Shown here: piece by piece, positions 4,968-5,035 of the stretch | Layout: every line of letters begins with the position of its first letter | How positions within the stretch are numbered: the stretch's first letter is position 1 | NCBI GenBank assembly: GCA_947258465.1 | Contig: CAMYIQ010000342.1 | Span: 1 to 5,035 of the forward strand | DNA: 5,035 bases | DNA from: an uncultured Erythrobacter sp. | Lineage (GTDB): Bacteria > Pseudomonadota > Alphaproteobacteria > Sphingomonadales > Sphingomonadaceae | Direction of reading: 5' to 3' | The notes under the pieces: generated by a model | What the model saw: the letters and a program-made list of their open reading frames with translations, nothing else | Databases searched by the model: none | What the model was told of the DNA's origin: nothing | Position numbers and translations under genes: made by a program

Positions 4968-5035
4968 ATGAATCTCGCGCTTCTCGCTTTAACCATAACC
5001 GCCGGCGCTATCGTCACCTCCCCTCTGCAAGCTCA
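4968..5035 (+). CDS. Start of a probable exported protein (N terminus only)
   Basis: Only 22 codons are visible before the window ends. The translation MNLALLALTITAGAIVTSPLQA looks like a Sec signal peptide: hydrophobic core, small residues, and an LQA that could be a cleavage site. The n-region lacks a positive charge, which is unusual. The ribosome-binding site is weak. The frame is open further upstream to a GTG at 4881, but the hydrophobic start at ATG 4968 is more sensible. The gene is divergent from the DUF2855 gene across 141 bases. Nothing can be said about its function. Confidence 0.4.
   Translation, partial: MNLALLALTITAGAIVTSPLQA

Noticed and set aside
4721..5017. 98-codon minus-strand open frame
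   Set aside because: It overlaps the 5' part of the DUF2855 gene in another frame and crosses the divergent promoter region; no recognisable features.
1..5035. CRISPR array, tRNA, rRNA or insertion sequence
   Set aside because: No regularly spaced repeats, cloverleaf, rRNA segment, transposase or terminal inverted repeats were seen on reading both strands.

Overview
The window looks like DNA from a GC-rich alphaproteobacterium, most plausibly of the Sphingomonadales. The grounds are codon use, the style of an F-type conjugation module with a TraA/TraL/TraE order, and two exact copies of the alphaproteobacterial-type LexA box (GTTC-N7-GTTC). The lineage is an inference from reading; no database search was done.

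Positions 1-1112 (minus strand) hold the 5' end of an F-like type IV secretion/conjugation operon, in the order traA (pilin), traL, traE (running off the left edge). This is the gene order of the F plasmid tra operon. Positions 1113-1473 form a rich divergent control region with two GTTC-N7-GTTC sites, a 10-bp inverted repeat that brackets one of them, and a cluster of TTCGCGC/GCGCGAA motifs. On the plus strand from 1474 are two overlapping small regulators: an Xre-like helix-turn-helix protein with an unrecognised C-terminal domain, and an AlpA-family excision/transcription regulator. This is the control head of a conjugative element (ICE or plasmid) in which transfer genes and regulators are divergently transcribed.

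Positions 2180-2488 contain no convincing gene and are visibly richer in A/T than the rest. They separate the conjugation part from genes of ordinary metabolic type: a LysR-family (GcvA-like) regulator on plus, then a convergent two-gene operon on minus encoding a DUF2855 protein and a PaaI-like hotdog thioesterase whose reading frames overlap by ATGA. The last 68 bases begin a plus-strand gene with a signal-peptide-like N terminus.

The most interesting reading is that conjugation here may be tied to DNA damage: both divergent promoters of the transfer/regulator region carry a near-identical LexA-type box, suggesting that SOS induction switches on pilus genes and the element's own regulators together. 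The element's edge may lie in the A/T-richer gap after the AlpA gene, although no attachment site or integrase is visible here.
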